Source: Prevotella sp. MA2016 (GTDB taxonomy: Bacteria; Bacteroidota; Bacteroidia; Bacteroidales; Bacteroidaceae). From it: a stretch of DNA of 64,000 nucleotides. How positions within the stretch are numbered: the first letter of the stretch is position 1; each line of letters opens with the position of its first letter. The stretch lies in the NCBI RefSeq assembly GCF_000619825.1, contig NZ_JHUW01000012.1:62001-126000 (forward strand), in the 5' to 3' direction. The notes beneath the pieces are model-generated. The model ran no database searches and was not told the origin of the DNA. It saw only the letters and a program-made list of their open reading frames with translations. Shown in pieces: positions 50,652-58,666 of this stretch. A program made the position numbers and the translations under genes.

Positions 50652-51506
50652 ATGAGGATACTGATAACAGGATGCAACGGACAGTTAGGAAACGAGATGC
50701 AGCTGCTGGAAAAGGAAAACCAGCAGCATACCTATTATAATACGGATGTGGCTGAGCTGGATATTACCGACGAGGCTGCCATCAACAGATTTGTAACCGA
50801 CAACGAGATAGACGGCATCGTAAACTGCGCTGCCTATACGGCTGTAGATAAGGCTGAGGACAACCAGGAGCTGTGCCACACGCTGAACGCTACAGCGCCA
50901 GGATTGCTGGCTGAAGCCATCGAGAAGCGTGGCGGATGGATGATACAGATTTCGACTGACTACGTGTTCGACGGCACCAATCACCGTCCGTATGTTGAGA
51001 CCGACCCTGTGTGTCCTAACAGCACCTACGGTCGCACCAAACTGGCAGGCGAAGAGGCTGTGCTGGCAGGATGCAGCAAGAGCATGATCATCCGCACGGC
51101 ATGGCTCTACTCTACCTTTGGCAACAACTTTGTGAAGACGATGATTCGTCTGGGCAAGGAGAAGAGCGAGTTGGGGGTTATCTTCGACCAGATAGGCACG
51201 CCTACCTATGCACGCGACTTGGCGGTGGCTATCTTTGCCGCCATCAATCAGGGCATCGTGCCAGGCGTGTATCACTTCTCGAACGAGGGTGTTATATCGT
51301 GGTACGACTTCACCAAGGCTATCCATCGCATAGCCGGCATCACATCGTGCCATGTACGTCCGCTGCACACCTCAGAGTATCCCACTCCCGCAGCCCGTCC
51401 GCACTACAGCGTGCTCGACAAAACAAAAATCAAAGCCACCTATGCCCTCGACATCCCCTACTGGGAAACCAGCCTAGCCGAGTGCATCGATAAGCTAGGT
51501 TTATAG
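50652..51506 (+). CDS. rfbD: dTDP-4-dehydrorhamnose reductase
   Basis: 284 residues, NAD(P)H-dependent short-chain reductase making dTDP-L-rhamnose. Rossmann motif ITGCNGQLGNEM, NCAAYTAVDKAED, STDYVFDGTNHRPYVETDP with catalytic Ser/Thr, and YGRTKLAGEEAVL with the catalytic Tyr-x-x-x-Lys. The partner rfbA lies 9 kb away at 60632-61504; rfbB and rfbC are not in the window. Confidence 0.94.
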   Translation: MRILITGCNGQLGNEMQLLEKENQQHTYYNTDVAELDITDEAAINRFVTDNEIDGIVNCAAYTAVDKAEDNQELCHTLNATAPGLLAEAIEKRGGWMIQISTDYVFDGTNHRPYVETDPVCPNSTYGRTKLAGEEAVLAGCSKSMIIRTAWLYSTFGNNFVKTMIRLGKEKSELGVIFDQIGTPTYARDLAVAIFAAINQGIVPGVYHFSNEGVISWYDFTKAIHRIAGITSCHVRPLHTSEYPTPAARPHYSVLDKTKIKATYALDIPYWETSLAECIDKLGL

Positions 51507-51515
51507 GCTGACATT

Positions 51516-51963
51516 TTAGGCACGAATTTCACGAATTAACACGAATTTATGTTATTTGAAGACGAATATACAAACAAAATCATTGGAGCTGCACAAGAGG
51601 TTCATAGAGAATTAGGATTTGGATTTCTTGAAGCAGTATATGGTAATGCATTGTATAAGGAGTTAACAAAGTGTGGAATGAAGTGCGAATGCCAAAAGCC
51701 AATAGATGTATTCTATAAAGGAGAGGTAGTTGGGCACTATATACCCGACATGATTGTTGAAGATAAGGTAATTATTGAATTAAAGGCAGTAGCAGATTTA
51801 CGACCTGAGCACGAATGGCAACTGGTTAATTATCTGGTAGCATGCCATAAAGAAATAGGATTGCTCTTAAATTTTGGGCATTCATTAAAAGTCAAAAGGA
51901 AATTATTTACGAAAGGGCACAAGTATAAATAAATTCGTGTTAATTCGCGTAATTCGTGCCTAA
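51516..51963 (+). mobile_element. 448-bp GxxExxY element with 34-bp terminal inverted repeats
   Basis: Left repeat 51516-51549 and inverted right repeat 51930-51963 match at 32 of 34 positions (outer TTAGGCACGAATT, inner GAATTAACACGAATTTA; differences at positions 14 and 16). They enclose exactly one ORF, whose start-codon A is the last base of the left repeat and whose TAA is the first codon of the right repeat. Related cargo-free copies at 3003-3068 and 25070-25133 show that the ends occur elsewhere. Mobility is inferred; no transposase is present and no clear target duplication is seen apart from a possible TA. Confidence 0.7.
51549..51932 (+). CDS. GxxExxY protein (PD-(D/E)XK-fold)
   Basis: 127 residues. 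Carries the naming motif GFLEAVY (Gly25, Glu28, Tyr31) after IIGAAQEVHRELGFG, and a PD-(D/E)XK-type site: Asp67 in GHYIPDMIV with Glu77 and Lys79 in VIIELKAV, so nuclease activity is plausible. The C-terminal segment HEWQLVNYLVACHKEIGLLLNFG is also conserved. Family members are scattered through Bacteroidetes and other phyla with no established role. The gene fills its inverted-repeat element completely and is A+T-richer than rfbD and prfC on either side. Confidence 0.9.
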   Translation: MLFEDEYTNKIIGAAQEVHRELGFGFLEAVYGNALYKELTKCGMKCECQKPIDVFYKGEVVGHYIPDMIVEDKVIIELKAVADLRPEHEWQLVNYLVACHKEIGLLLNFGHSLKVKRKLFTKGHKYK

Positions 51964-51976
51964 TTATTATGTGCAT

Positions 51977-53566
51977 ATGAATCAGGAAATAGAAAGAAGA
52001 CGTACATTTGCCATCATTTCGCACCCGGATGCGGGTAAAACTACGCTGACAGAGAAATTTCTGCTCTTCGGCGGACAGATTCAGGTGGCTGGAGCCGTAA
52101 AAAGCAATAAGATTAAGAAAACTGCTACCAGCGACTGGATGGATATCGAAAAGCAGCGTGGTATCTCGGTATCGACCTCTGTGATGGAGTTCGATTACAC
52201 CCCCGATGGCAAAGACATCGAATACAAGGTGAACATCCTCGACACACCAGGTCACCAAGACTTTGCCGAAGACACCTTCCGCACGCTCACTGCCGTCGAC
52301 TCGGCTATCATCGTGGTGGATGGCGCCAAAGGTGTGGAGACTCAGACACGAAAACTGATGACGGTGTGCCGCATGCGCAAAACGCCCGTTATCATCTTTA
52401 TCAATAAGATGGACCGCGAAGGTCGCGATCCATTCGATCTGCTCGACGAACTGGAGCAGGAGCTCGAAATCAAAGTGCGCCCACTCTCATGGCCTATCAA
52501 CCAAGGTGCCAAGTTCAAGGGCGTTTACAATATCTACGAACAGAAACTCGACCTGTTTACACCCGACAAGCAACGCGTGACAGACAAGGTTGAGGTGGAC
52601 ATCGACAGCGAAGAGCTTGACCAGCGCGTAGGCGAAGACAATGCCGCCAAGCTGCGCGAAGATCTGGAGCTGGTGGATGGTGTTTACCCCGAGTTCGACG
52701 TAGAGACCTATCGCGAGGCCGAAGTGGCACCCGTATTCTTCGGTTCGGCACTTAACAACTTCGGTGTGCAGGAGCTGCTCAACTGCTTTGTTGAGATAGC
52801 ACCATCACCACGCCCCACCAAGGCCGAAGAGCGCGACGTGCAGCCAGAGGAGTCCAAGTTTACTGGCTTTATCTTCAAGATTACCGCCAATATCGACCCC
52901 AACCACCGCTCGTGTATCGCCTTCTGCAAGGTGTGCAGCGGCAAATTCCAGCGCAACCAGCCCTATCTGCACGTTCGACAGGGCAAGTCGATGCGCTTCT
53001 CATCGCCCACACAGTTTATGGCGCAGCGCAAGAGCACCATCGACGAGGCCTGGCCAGGCGACATCGTGGGTCTGCCCGATACAGGCGGCATGTTTAAGAT
53101 TGGCGACACACTGACCGAAGGCGAAAAACTGCACTTCCGCGGACTGCCATCATTCTCGCCAGAGCTGTTTAAGTATATCGAGAACGATGACCCCATGAAG
53201 GCCAAGCAGCTGCAGAAGGGTATCGACCAGCTGATGGACGAAGGTGTGGCACAGTTGTTCGTCAACCAGTTCAATAACCGCAAGATTATCGGAACGGTTG
53301 GTCAGCTGCAGTTCGAGGTGATTCAGTATCGCCTGGAGAACGAGTACAATGCCAAGTGCCGTTGGGAACCCGTACACCTCTACAAGGCATGCTGGATTGA
53401 GAGCGACGATCCGCAGGAGCTGGAGAACTTTAAGAAGCGCAAATACCAGTACATGGCCAAGGACAAGGATGGTCGCGACGTATTCCTGGCCGACAGCAGC
53501 TACGTACTGAGCATGGCCCAGCAAGACTTCGAAAACATCAAGTTCCACTTTACAAGTGAGTTTTAA
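51977..53566 (+). CDS. prfC: Peptide chain release factor 3
   Basis: 529 residues from [13 protein letters not shown]; the earlier GTG at 51956 lies in the element repeat and is not used. Translational GTPase that recycles RF1/RF2. G1 [13 protein letters not shown], switch with [14 protein letters not shown]3 [15 protein letters not shown]4 [11 protein letters not shown], then domain II ([20 protein letters not shown]) and domain III ([19 protein letters not shown]). Length typical of RF3 and motif wording distinguishes it from EF-G. The GxxExxY element ends 13 nt before the start, so it separates prfC from rfbD. Confidence 0.96.
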   Translation: MNQEIERRRTFAIISHPDAGKTTLTEKFLLFGGQIQVAGAVKSNKIKKTATSDWMDIEKQRGISVSTSVMEFDYTPDGKDIEYKVNILDTPGHQDFAEDTFRTLTAVDSAIIVVDGAKGVETQTRKLMTVCRMRKTPVIIFINKMDREGRDPFDLLDELEQELEIKVRPLSWPINQGAKFKGVYNIYEQKLDLFTPDKQRVTDKVEVDIDSEELDQRVGEDNAAKLREDLELVDGVYPEFDVETYREAEVAPVFFGSALNNFGVQELLNCFVEIAPSPRPTKAEERDVQPEESKFTGFIFKITANIDPNHRSCIAFCKVCSGKFQRNQPYLHVRQGKSMRFSSPTQFMAQRKSTIDEAWPGDIVGLPDTGGMFKIGDTLTEGEKLHFRGLPSFSPELFKYIENDDPMKAKQLQKGIDQLMDEGVAQLFVNQFNNRKIIGTVGQLQFEVIQYRLENEYNAKCRWEPVHLYKACWIESDDPQELENFKKRKYQYMAKDKDGRDVFLADSSYVLSMAQQDFENIKFHFTSEF

Positions 53567-53571
53567 AGCAT

Positions 53572-54156
53572 ATGAAACAAGAAGACGATATAAGACAGGC
53601 AGTTGAAACGATGCGTAAGGGCGGCGTGATACTCTACCCCACCGACACCGTATGGGGTATTGGTTGCGATGCTACCAACGCCGAGGCCGTAAAACGCGTC
53701 TATGAAATCAAGCAGCGCGAAGATTCGAAAGCACTGATCTGCCTGGTTGACAACGACAACCGCATGCAGCGCTACTTCCGCAACATACCTGATGTGGCTT
53801 GGCAACTGATTGACAGTCTGAAAGACGTACCCGAAGCCAGACCTACCACACTGATTCTTGATGGCGCCATCAATCTGGCTCCAAACCTGATAGCTGAAGA
53901 CGGCAGTCTGGGCATCCGTATCACCAACGAGCCCTTCTCAAAAGAGCTGTGCTTCCGTTTCCAGAAAGCCATTGTATCTACATCGGCCAACATCAGTGGT
54001 GAGCCTGCCGCACAGAACTATTGCGACATCGACCCACGCATTCTTGAGGCTGTGGATTACGTGTGCTGGAGCCGCCGACAGGAGCATAAGCCCCACACAC
54101 CCTCGTGCATCATCAAACTGAAAGAAAACGGCGAAGTAACAGTTATACGAAAATAA
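53572..54156 (+). CDS. tsaC: Threonylcarbamoyl-AMP synthase (TsaC/Sua5/YrdC family)
   Basis: 194 residues; forms threonylcarbamoyl-AMP for the t6A modification of tRNA. Motifs: GGVILYPTDTVWGIGCDATN, the nucleotide-binding KQREDSKALICLV, PTTLILDGAINLAP, GSLGIRITNEPFSKEL and VSTSANISGEP. No C-terminal Sua5 domain. Starts 5 nt after prfC, and the next gene starts right after its stop. Confidence 0.94.
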   Translation: MKQEDDIRQAVETMRKGGVILYPTDTVWGIGCDATNAEAVKRVYEIKQREDSKALICLVDNDNRMQRYFRNIPDVAWQLIDSLKDVPEARPTTLILDGAINLAPNLIAEDGSLGIRITNEPFSKELCFRFQKAIVSTSANISGEPAAQNYCDIDPRILEAVDYVCWSRRQEHKPHTPSCIIKLKENGEVTVIRK

Positions 54157-55962
54157 GTGGAGACAACAGTAACAGACAGAAGACCGGAGTGGCTGAAGCA
54201 CCTGCACAACTGGCGCGTGGAGCACGTAAGCGAGAGGATGTTTATGATTATCCTCGCATTGCTTGTGGGCTTCTTTGCAGCAGTGGCAGCTTTTGTGCTG
54301 CACTGGATTATCAACCAGATTGTTCTGGTGCTCACCAGTTCGTTTGCAGCAGAGCGCGCCAACTGGCTTTATCTGGTATATCCTGTTGTCGGCATTTATC
54401 TCACCTCGCTCTTTGTACGCTACGTCGTCAAAGACAACATATCACACGGCATCACGCGCATTCTATATGCCATCTCGTCCAACCGCTCGCGACTGAAATC
54501 GCACAACTGCTGGTCGAGCGTCATCGCGTCGGCCATCACCATCGGATTTGGTGGATCAGTAGGAGCCGAGGCACCTATCGTGCTTACCGGTTCGGCCATC
54601 GGATCTAACCTGGGACAGCTGTTCCATCTCGACCGAAAGATGCTGATGACTCTTGTAGGCTGTGGTGCGGCTGGCGCCATAGCAGGCATCTTCAAAGCAC
54701 CTATAGCAGGATTGGTATTCACGCTCGAGGTGCTGATGATAGATATGACCATGTCGGCACTGCTACCTATCCTGGTATCATGCGTCACAGCCACCGTGTT
54801 CACCTATATCTTTAGCGGCGACTCATCGCTCTTCACCTTCCATCTCGACAGCGAGTGGAGCGTGCAGCGCATACCAGCCTGCATCAGCTTAGGCATCGCC
54901 TGCGGACTGGTTTCGCTTTACTTCATCCGCATGATGGGCGTGTGCGAGGATGTGTTCTCGAAATTCAAGGACAAGCCTTACACAAAACTGGCCATCGGAG
55001 GCATCACACTGAGTCTGCTCATCTTCCTGTTTCCTGCGCTTTATGGCGAGGGTTACAGCAGCATCAATCTGCTGTTGAACGGACAGAATGCCGACGACTG
55101 GAACCGCATACTCAACAACTCGATGTTCTCAGGTCAGGGTTCACTGCTACTGGTTTACATCGCGCTCGTGCTGTTCACCAAAGTAGTAGCCACATCAGCC
55201 ACCAACGGTGGAGGCGGTTGCGGCGGTACATTTGCACCCTCACTGTTTATCGGTTGCTTCACGGGATTCCTCTTCTCACGCCTTTGGAACATCAACGAGA
55301 TAGGTGTTTATGTTCCTGAGAAGAACTTTGCACTGCTGGGTATGGCTGGTGTGATGTCGGGAGTGATGCACGCACCGCTCACAGGTATATTCCTGATTGC
55401 CGAACTCACTGGCGGATACTCAATGTTTATGCCACTGATGATAGTAAGCGTGTGCGCATATATCACCATCAGCATTTTTGAGCCACACAGCATCTATGGT
55501 TCGCGACTGGCCAAGCAGGGCAAACTGCTCACCCACCATACCGACCACGCCGTGCTCACGCTGATGAATCTCGACTCGGTGATAGAGCGCGATTACTTAG
55601 GTGTAGAACCTGATATGGAGCTGAATGAGATTGTACACAAGATCAGTCGCAGCCACACTACTGTTCTGCCTGTGCTCGATGCGGGCGGAAAACTGCTCGG
55701 CGAGATCGACATCATGAAAATCAGAAACGTAGTATTCAGAATAGAACTCTATCACCACTTCAAAGCCTCACAGCTCATGACCGAGCCCAAGGCTATATTG
55801 AATGATGGCATGCAGATGCGACAGGTGATGCGCGATTTCGACCGTACCGGTGCCAACTGGCTACCTGTGCTCGACGCCGACAACCGTCTGAAAGGATACA
55901 TCTCGCGCCAGCGCATCTACACCATGTACCGCAAAATGGTTGCAGATATGAGTGAAGATTAA
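54157..55962 (+). CDS. ClC-type chloride channel/transporter with CBS domains
   Basis: 601 residues. The GTG at 54157 directly follows the tsaC stop; the first in-frame ATG is at 54238, inside the first helix, so GTG is preferred. The ClC membrane domain has GGSVGAEAPIVLTGSAIG (gating Glu kept in GAEAP), GAAGAIAGIFKAPIAG, and GGGGCGGTFAPSLFIGCFTG in place of GxFxP. Two CBS modules follow (about 465-530 and 540-600), which usually bind nucleotides. A type 2 palindromic repeat begins 5 nt after the stop. Confidence 0.92.
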   Translation: METTVTDRRPEWLKHLHNWRVEHVSERMFMIILALLVGFFAAVAAFVLHWIINQIVLVLTSSFAAERANWLYLVYPVVGIYLTSLFVRYVVKDNISHGITRILYAISSNRSRLKSHNCWSSVIASAITIGFGGSVGAEAPIVLTGSAIGSNLGQLFHLDRKMLMTLVGCGAAGAIAGIFKAPIAGLVFTLEVLMIDMTMSALLPILVSCVTATVFTYIFSGDSSLFTFHLDSEWSVQRIPACISLGIACGLVSLYFIRMMGVCEDVFSKFKDKPYTKLAIGGITLSLLIFLFPALYGEGYSSINLLLNGQNADDWNRILNNSMFSGQGSLLLVYIALVLFTKVVATSATNGGGGCGGTFAPSLFIGCFTGFLFSRLWNINEIGVYVPEKNFALLGMAGVMSGVMHAPLTGIFLIAELTGGYSMFMPLMIVSVCAYITISIFEPHSIYGSRLAKQGKLLTHHTDHAVLTLMNLDSVIERDYLGVEPDMELNEIVHKISRSHTTVLPVLDAGGKLLGEIDIMKIRNVVFRIELYHHFKASQLMTEPKAILNDGMQMRQVMRDFDRTGANWLPVLDADNRLKGYISRQRIYTMYRKMVADMSED

Positions 55963-55967
55963 TATTA

Positions 55968-56061
55968 GGCACGGATTACACGGCTCTCTTTTAGAGAAAC
56001 GCTGCTTTCTTTATGCGGAGACAGCCGTGTCTTTTTATAAAAAAGCCGCGTAATCCGTGCC
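55968..56061. repeat. Type 2 palindromic repeat, intact copy
   Basis: 94 bp with 18-bp ends GGCACGGATTACACGGCT and (inverted) GGCACGGATTACGCGGCT, enclosing a short internal hairpin (CTCTTTTAGAG). Its left 43 nt recur inside the VirE_N/DUF3987 gene. It fills most of the gap between the ClC gene and fmt. Confidence 0.85.
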
Positions 56062-56079
56062 AAGAAAAAAAAATAGAAG

Positions 56080-57054
56080 ATGGAAAAGAAGGATTTAAGG
56101 ATTGTATTTATGGGAACGCCGGAGTTTGCAGTGGAAACACTAAAGGCACTGGTGGAGAACGATTATAATGTAGTGGCAGTGGTAACACAGCCAGATAAGC
56201 CCGTGGGCCGCCATCAGACAGAGATGCAGCCGTCAGAGGTTAAGAAGTATGCCCTGGAGCACAATCTGCCCGTGCTGCAACCTGTGAAGATGAAGGACCC
56301 CGAGTTTGTAGAGCAGTTGCGCAGCTATCAGGCCAACCTGCAAGTGGTAGTGGCATTCCGCATGCTCCCCGAGGTGGTTTGGGATATGCCTGAGTATGGC
56401 ACATTCAATGTTCATGCAGCTCTGCTTCCGCAGTATCGCGGCGCTGCGCCTATCAACTGGGCTGTGATTCACGGCGAAACACAAACAGGCGTCACCACAT
56501 TCTTCCTCGACCACGATATCGACACCGGTCGCATCATCATGCAGAAACCCTTCGACATCCCCGACACTGCCGACGTGGAGTACGTTTACGACGGATTGAT
56601 GCATCTGGGTGCCGAAATCTGTCTGGAGACATTAGAAAAGATCATCGCTGCCGACGGACACCCCGAAAGCATCCCTCAGGAGCAGATGATACCCGTAGCT
56701 AGCGAACTGCACGCTGCACCAAAAATATTCAAAGAAACCTGCCAGATCAACTGGAATCAGTCGGCAAAACAGGTTTATGATTTTGTCCGAGGCCTCTCGC
56801 CCTACCCCGGCGCATGGACCACACTGGTATCACCCGAGGGTAAAGAGACGGTGCTGAAGATTTTCAAAACCAGCAAGACTGGCAACACCAGCGGTCAGTT
56901 TGGTCATACCGCCGTGATAGACCGCAAACCCTGCATCAAAGCTGCCGACGAACTGCTGATGATAGAAGAGCTGCAACTGGCAGGAAAAAAGCGCATGAAC
57001 GGTAAAGATTTCTTGAACGGAATAAAAAATTTCGAGAATTATATAATAAAGTAA
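56080..57054 (+). CDS. fmt: Methionyl-tRNA formyltransferase
   Basis: 324 residues; formylates initiator Met-tRNA using 10-formyl-THF. N-terminal IVFMGTPEFAVETLKALVE, QPDKPVGRHQTEMQPSEVK with the formyl-transfer loop, NVHAALLPQYRGAAPINWA with the catalytic Asn-His pair, ETQTGVTTFFLDHDIDTG, and a C-terminal OB-like domain with FVRGLSPYPGAWTTL. A palindromic repeat lies 18 nt upstream; no clear minus-7 box is seen near the start. Confidence 0.96.
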   Translation: MEKKDLRIVFMGTPEFAVETLKALVENDYNVVAVVTQPDKPVGRHQTEMQPSEVKKYALEHNLPVLQPVKMKDPEFVEQLRSYQANLQVVVAFRMLPEVVWDMPEYGTFNVHAALLPQYRGAAPINWAVIHGETQTGVTTFFLDHDIDTGRIIMQKPFDIPDTADVEYVYDGLMHLGAEICLETLEKIIAADGHPESIPQEQMIPVASELHAAPKIFKETCQINWNQSAKQVYDFVRGLSPYPGAWTTLVSPEGKETVLKIFKTSKTGNTSGQFGHTAVIDRKPCIKAADELLMIEELQLAGKKRMNGKDFLNGIKNFENYIIK

Positions 57055-57104
57055 GATATAACAACGTTTCTATATATAGGTAAAACAATTAAAACAGACT
57101 GCCT

Positions 57105-57236
57105 ATGAAGATTTTTACTCCAGACGACACGACGTTCAGTGAGAAGACGTACAAGCCACGCAAGCAAACGCTTGACATCATCCGGCTTGTTGCCTATTCC
57201 TATAATAGAAACAAAAAAACGTCAAACCTGAACTAA
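57105..57236 (+). CDS. Small conserved-looking protein (43 residues)
   Basis: Begins MKIFTPDDTTFSEKTYK and continues with QTLDIIRLVAYSYNRNKK. The TLDxIRxxAxxY pattern looks like the short fmt-adjacent peptides I recall in Bacteroidales, but I cannot verify it. It lies 50 nt after fmt and 11 nt before rpe on the same strand, in a tightly packed unit. Basic, with one likely helix. Confidence 0.5.
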   Translation: MKIFTPDDTTFSEKTYKPRKQTLDIIRLVAYSYNRNKKTSNLN

Positions 57237-57247
57237 CTTAAGGAATT

Positions 57248-57895
57248 ATGGCATTAGTATCACCATCATTACTTGCCGCGGACTTTCTGCATCTTGACCG
57301 CGACATCAACATGATTAATCGCAGTGAGGCCGACTGGCTTCATCTCGACGTGATGGACGGATCATTCGTACCCAACATCTCGTTTGGTTTCCCCGTACTC
57401 GAAGCAGTAGCAAAAGCATGCACCAAACCGCTTGATGTGCATTATATGATAGAGCATCCTGAGCGCTACATTGCACAGACAGCCAAGCTGGGTGCAATGA
57501 TGATGAATGTACACTATGAAGCCTGCTTACACTTACACCGCACCATTCAGGAGATTCATCAGGCCGGTATGAAAGCTGGCGTAACACTCAACCCCGCCAC
57601 ACCTGTCAACGTGCTCGAAGATATCATCGCCGATGTGGATATGGTATTGCTGATGAGTGTGAACCCTGGCTTTGGCGGACAGAAATTCATAGAGAACACC
57701 ATCGACAAAGTGAAGCGCCTGCGACAGCTGATAACAGAAAAGAACAGTCAGGCACTGATTGAGGTGGATGGCGGCGTACAGGGCGAGACTGCCCCACGAC
57801 TAGTGGCAGCCGGAGTGGACGTACTTGTGAGTGGCAGCTACGTTTTCGGAGCCACCGACCCCGAAGGCGTCATCAAATCACTCCGTTCACTCTAG
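57248..57895 (+). CDS. rpe: Ribulose-phosphate 3-epimerase
   Basis: 215 residues; interconverts D-ribulose-5-phosphate and D-xylulose-5-phosphate. TIM-barrel signatures: SPSLLAADFLHLDRDI, LHLDVMDGSFVPNISFG with the metal His/Asp, LDVHYMIEHPERYI, MSVNPGFGGQKFIENTIDKV, EVDGGVQ and LVSGSYVFGA. Complete length. Its last 9 nt overlap the convergent sigma-factor gene. Confidence 0.96.
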   Translation: MALVSPSLLAADFLHLDRDINMINRSEADWLHLDVMDGSFVPNISFGFPVLEAVAKACTKPLDVHYMIEHPERYIAQTAKLGAMMMNVHYEACLHLHRTIQEIHQAGMKAGVTLNPATPVNVLEDIIADVDMVLLMSVNPGFGGQKFIENTIDKVKRLRQLITEKNSQALIEVDGGVQGETAPRLVAAGVDVLVSGSYVFGATDPEGVIKSLRSL

Positions 57896-58483
57896 ACAAA
57901 GATTCATACCATATTGGCGCGACAGACGGCGCATGTTGATAAGGGCGTATCTCATACGTCCTAGGGATGTATTGATGCTTACGTGGGTCTCCTCAGCAAT
58001 CTCCTTGAAAGAGAGCTCCTGAAAGTATCGCATATACACCACCTGACGCTGAGGAGCTGGCAGGGATTCCATCAAAACGCACACCTGGCGCAATGTGTTA
58101 AGATTCGACAGCTCCACTTCGCGATTGCTACCTATCATAAAATCGCCTTTGATGTTACTCAAATCATTGCCCTTCGGACCATCAACGATAAATGCGGCAC
58201 TCTGAGCGCGATAGTGATCCACAATCACGTTGTGAGCTATACACATAATCCAACACAGCATCTTACCAGATTCACGATACTCATGAGCATGAATCTTTGA
58301 TACCACTCTCAGGAATGTCTCCTGAAAAAGATCGTTGGCCACATCATCATCCTTCACTATACTTATAATGTAAGCGAAGACTTTGTTCTGATTACGTGAG
58401 AGAAACTCGTCGAATGCACGGTTATTACCATCAAGATAAGCCTGAACCAACTCTGAGTCGTTCATACTTTTAATTGTACTCAT
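57887..58483 (-). CDS. RNA polymerase sigma factor, ECF-like
   Basis: 198 residues. Region 2: NRAFDEFLSRNQNKVFAYI, DDVANDLFQETFLRVVSKIH, GKMLCWIMCIAHNVIVDHYR. Region 4: LPAPQRQVVYMRYFQELSFK followed by the helix-turn-helix EIAEETHVSINTSLGRMRYA. Only these two regions are present, as in ECF sigma factors. No anti-sigma gene (FecR type) is adjacent, unlike the SusCD-linked ECFs. Convergent with rpe (9-nt overlap). Target regulon unknown. Confidence 0.9.
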   Translation of the reverse strand: MSTIKSMNDSELVQAYLDGNNRAFDEFLSRNQNKVFAYIISIVKDDDVANDLFQETFLRVVSKIHAHEYRESGKMLCWIMCIAHNVIVDHYRAQSAAFIVDGPKGNDLSNIKGDFMIGSNREVELSNLNTLRQVCVLMESLPAPQRQVVYMRYFQELSFKEIAEETHVSINTSLGRMRYALINMRRLSRQYGMNLCLE

Positions 58484-58626
58484 AATCTCAAAAATTTAAA
58501 GTTGAGTAGAGTTTGTTTCGATAGGCAATAATCTTTAATTGTTAATATTTGAGGGCAAAAATAGATATTTTTTACCAAATCACCAAAAAAAATGGTCAAA
58601 AACTTAACATTGTGCCATTTTTTTAC

Positions 58627-58634
58627 TAATTTTG
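58627..58634 (+). promoter_or_regulatory. Promoter minus-7 box TAATTTTG for the kinase/nucleotidyltransferase fusion
   Basis: TAATTTTG, 32 nt upstream of the ATG at 58667. Confidence 0.65.
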
Positions 58635-58666
58635 CAGTATTGAAATAACCTAAAAAAGGAAAAAAT

